Source: Erysipelothrix rhusiopathiae (GTDB lineage Bacteria; Bacillota_I; Bacilli_A; Erysipelotrichales; Erysipelotrichaceae). Taken from it: a DNA stretch of 64,000 nucleotides. Of the stretch, positions 63,321 through 64,000 are shown piece by piece. The notes beneath the pieces are model-generated. The model saw only the letters and a list, made by a program, of their open reading frames with translations, did not search any database and had not been told where the DNA came from. The DNA lies in the NCBI RefSeq assembly GCF_900637845.1, contig NZ_LR134439.1, forward strand, positions 1 to 64,000, in the 5' to 3' direction. The translations under genes and the position numbers were made by a program. Positions within the stretch are counted from its first letter, which is position 1. Each line of letters begins with the position of its first letter.

Positions 63321-64000
63321 TGCCTTTGTCCTCAATGATTGATTTTAATTCAGAAAGAACCATGAGTGCTTCAATTGGTGTTAATTGATTAACATCCAGG
63401 CTCTGCAATTTATTTTTAACTATATTATAACCCTGTGGTTCAATTTCTACGGTTACCACTTTTGTGTCTATATCTAAACGATTTTTTGATAATTCAAGAA
63501 CCTCTAGATTATGTTTGGCACGTTCAATAATACTTTGTGGTAGATGAGCCAATCGGGCTACATTTATCCCATAGGATTTATCTGCACGTCCATCAATTAC
63601 TTTGTATAAGAATGTGACATCATCATTTTCTTCGTGAACTTCCACATGAATGTTCTTGATGCCGTCATACATTGATTCTAAAGTAACCAATTCATGATAA
63701 TGTGTGGAAAAGATTGTACGACTTTGGATTGAATTGTTAATGTATTCGATAATTGCTTGCGCGAGCGCCATACCATCGTACGTCGAAGTACCACGTCCAA
63801 TTTCATCAAAAAGAACTAAGGAATGCTTCGTAGCGCGAGATAAAGCAGCTTGAGCCTCCATCATTTCAACCATAAAGGTCGATTGGCCCATGAGAATGTC
63901 ATCACTTGCACCCATTCGTGTAAAGATTTGATCAACAAGACTTAGTGTCATTGTTTCACACGGAACATAACATCCAATCTGTGCCAAAATAACATTCAAT
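63313..64000 (-). CDS. mutS: DNA mismatch repair protein MutS, C-terminal part (5' end outside window)
   Basis: The last 228 or so residues of MutS; the gene continues beyond the window edge. The ATPase Walker B region is clear ([16 protein letters not shown], about 85-100 of the visible part), as are TFSTHYHEL-like FSTHYHEL and the [15 protein letters not shown] stretch that marks MutS1. The C-terminal clamp-binding region is short. It binds mismatches and recruits MutL. It is the first gene of mutS-mutL-miaA in this window. Confidence 0.96.
   Translation of the reverse strand, partial: LNVILAQIGCYVPCETMTLSLVDQIFTRMGASDDILMGQSTFMVEMMEAQAALSRATKHSLVLFDEIGRGTSTYDGMALAQAIIEYINNSIQSRTIFSTHYHELVTLESMYDGIKNIHVEVHEENDDVTFLYKVIDGRADKSYGINVARLAHLPQSIIERAKHNLEVLELSKNRLDIDTKVVTVEIEPQGYNIVKNKLQSLDVNQLTPIEALMVLSELKSIIEDKGNE

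Overview
This window is a low-GC Gram-positive (Bacillota) chromosome segment. Several things point there: strong AAGGAGG-type ribosome binding sites matching a CCTCC anti-Shine-Dalgarno at the 16S 3' ends, intrinsic terminators after most transcription units, a PyrR attenuator, DtxR-type and Fur-type operators, RelQ, DegV/FakB-type proteins and the mutS-mutL-miaA order. The gene set and rRNA make me think of the Erysipelotrichia, perhaps Erysipelothrix. That is recognition from memory, not a database match. I see no prophage, insertion sequence, CRISPR array or tRNA gene.

Region 1 (1-12540) is a tandem array of rRNA operons on the minus strand with a 5432-bp unit (16S-23S-5S, no spacer tRNA). 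It holds two complete operons and one 16S cut by the window start. Each operon has its own promoter and each 5S its own terminator. The copy nearest the window start carries about 20 one-base deletions at conserved positions, which look like consensus errors.

Region 2 (12600-24530) is accessory metabolism. It has a P1B-4 metal-efflux ATPase under a perfect Fur-type box, an aldo/keto reductase with a patatin, RmuC, D-lactate dehydrogenase and a HAD phosphatase. An operon of GNAT, M19 dipeptidase, a small membrane protein and alanine racemase follows, then YitT, a TIM-barrel protein and a HesB-fold protein.

Region 3 (24590-39900) has RelQ, an internally duplicated DUF1576 membrane protein, an S9 peptidase-AAA ATPase-proC operon, an LtaS/MdoB-type phosphotransferase, proBA, tmRNA, two unknown membrane proteins, a CAP-domain lipoprotein, a HAD/serine-hydrolase pair and a PAP2 phosphatase.

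Region 4 (39960-54440) is dominated by control of metals and pyrimidines. A five-gene Mn/Zn/Fe uptake operon is led by its own DtxR-family repressor with a visible operator. Then come an UlaG-like hydrolase, pyrR-pyrF-pyrE behind a PyrR attenuator, an HTH-TPR regulator with an MFS exporter and a membrane protein, a CDF metal exporter, a two-domain VOC protein, a Fur-family regulator and YigZ.

Region 5 (54450-64000) has two DegV proteins, a MacB-type ABC transporter behind a 34-bp dyad, a NatAB-like ABC exporter, and miaA, mutL and the 3' part of mutS.

The most notable points are three genes (yitT, CDF, yigZ) whose -10 box lies exactly 6 nt before the ATG with no Shine-Dalgarno, suggesting leaderless mRNAs; the Fur box on the metal-efflux ATPase; the self-regulated metal uptake operon whose two permeases both carry winged-helix-like tails; the dyad over the MacB ribosome binding site; and the tandem rRNA array itself. 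Most genes have clear family assignments. I did not find a convincing new multi-gene system.
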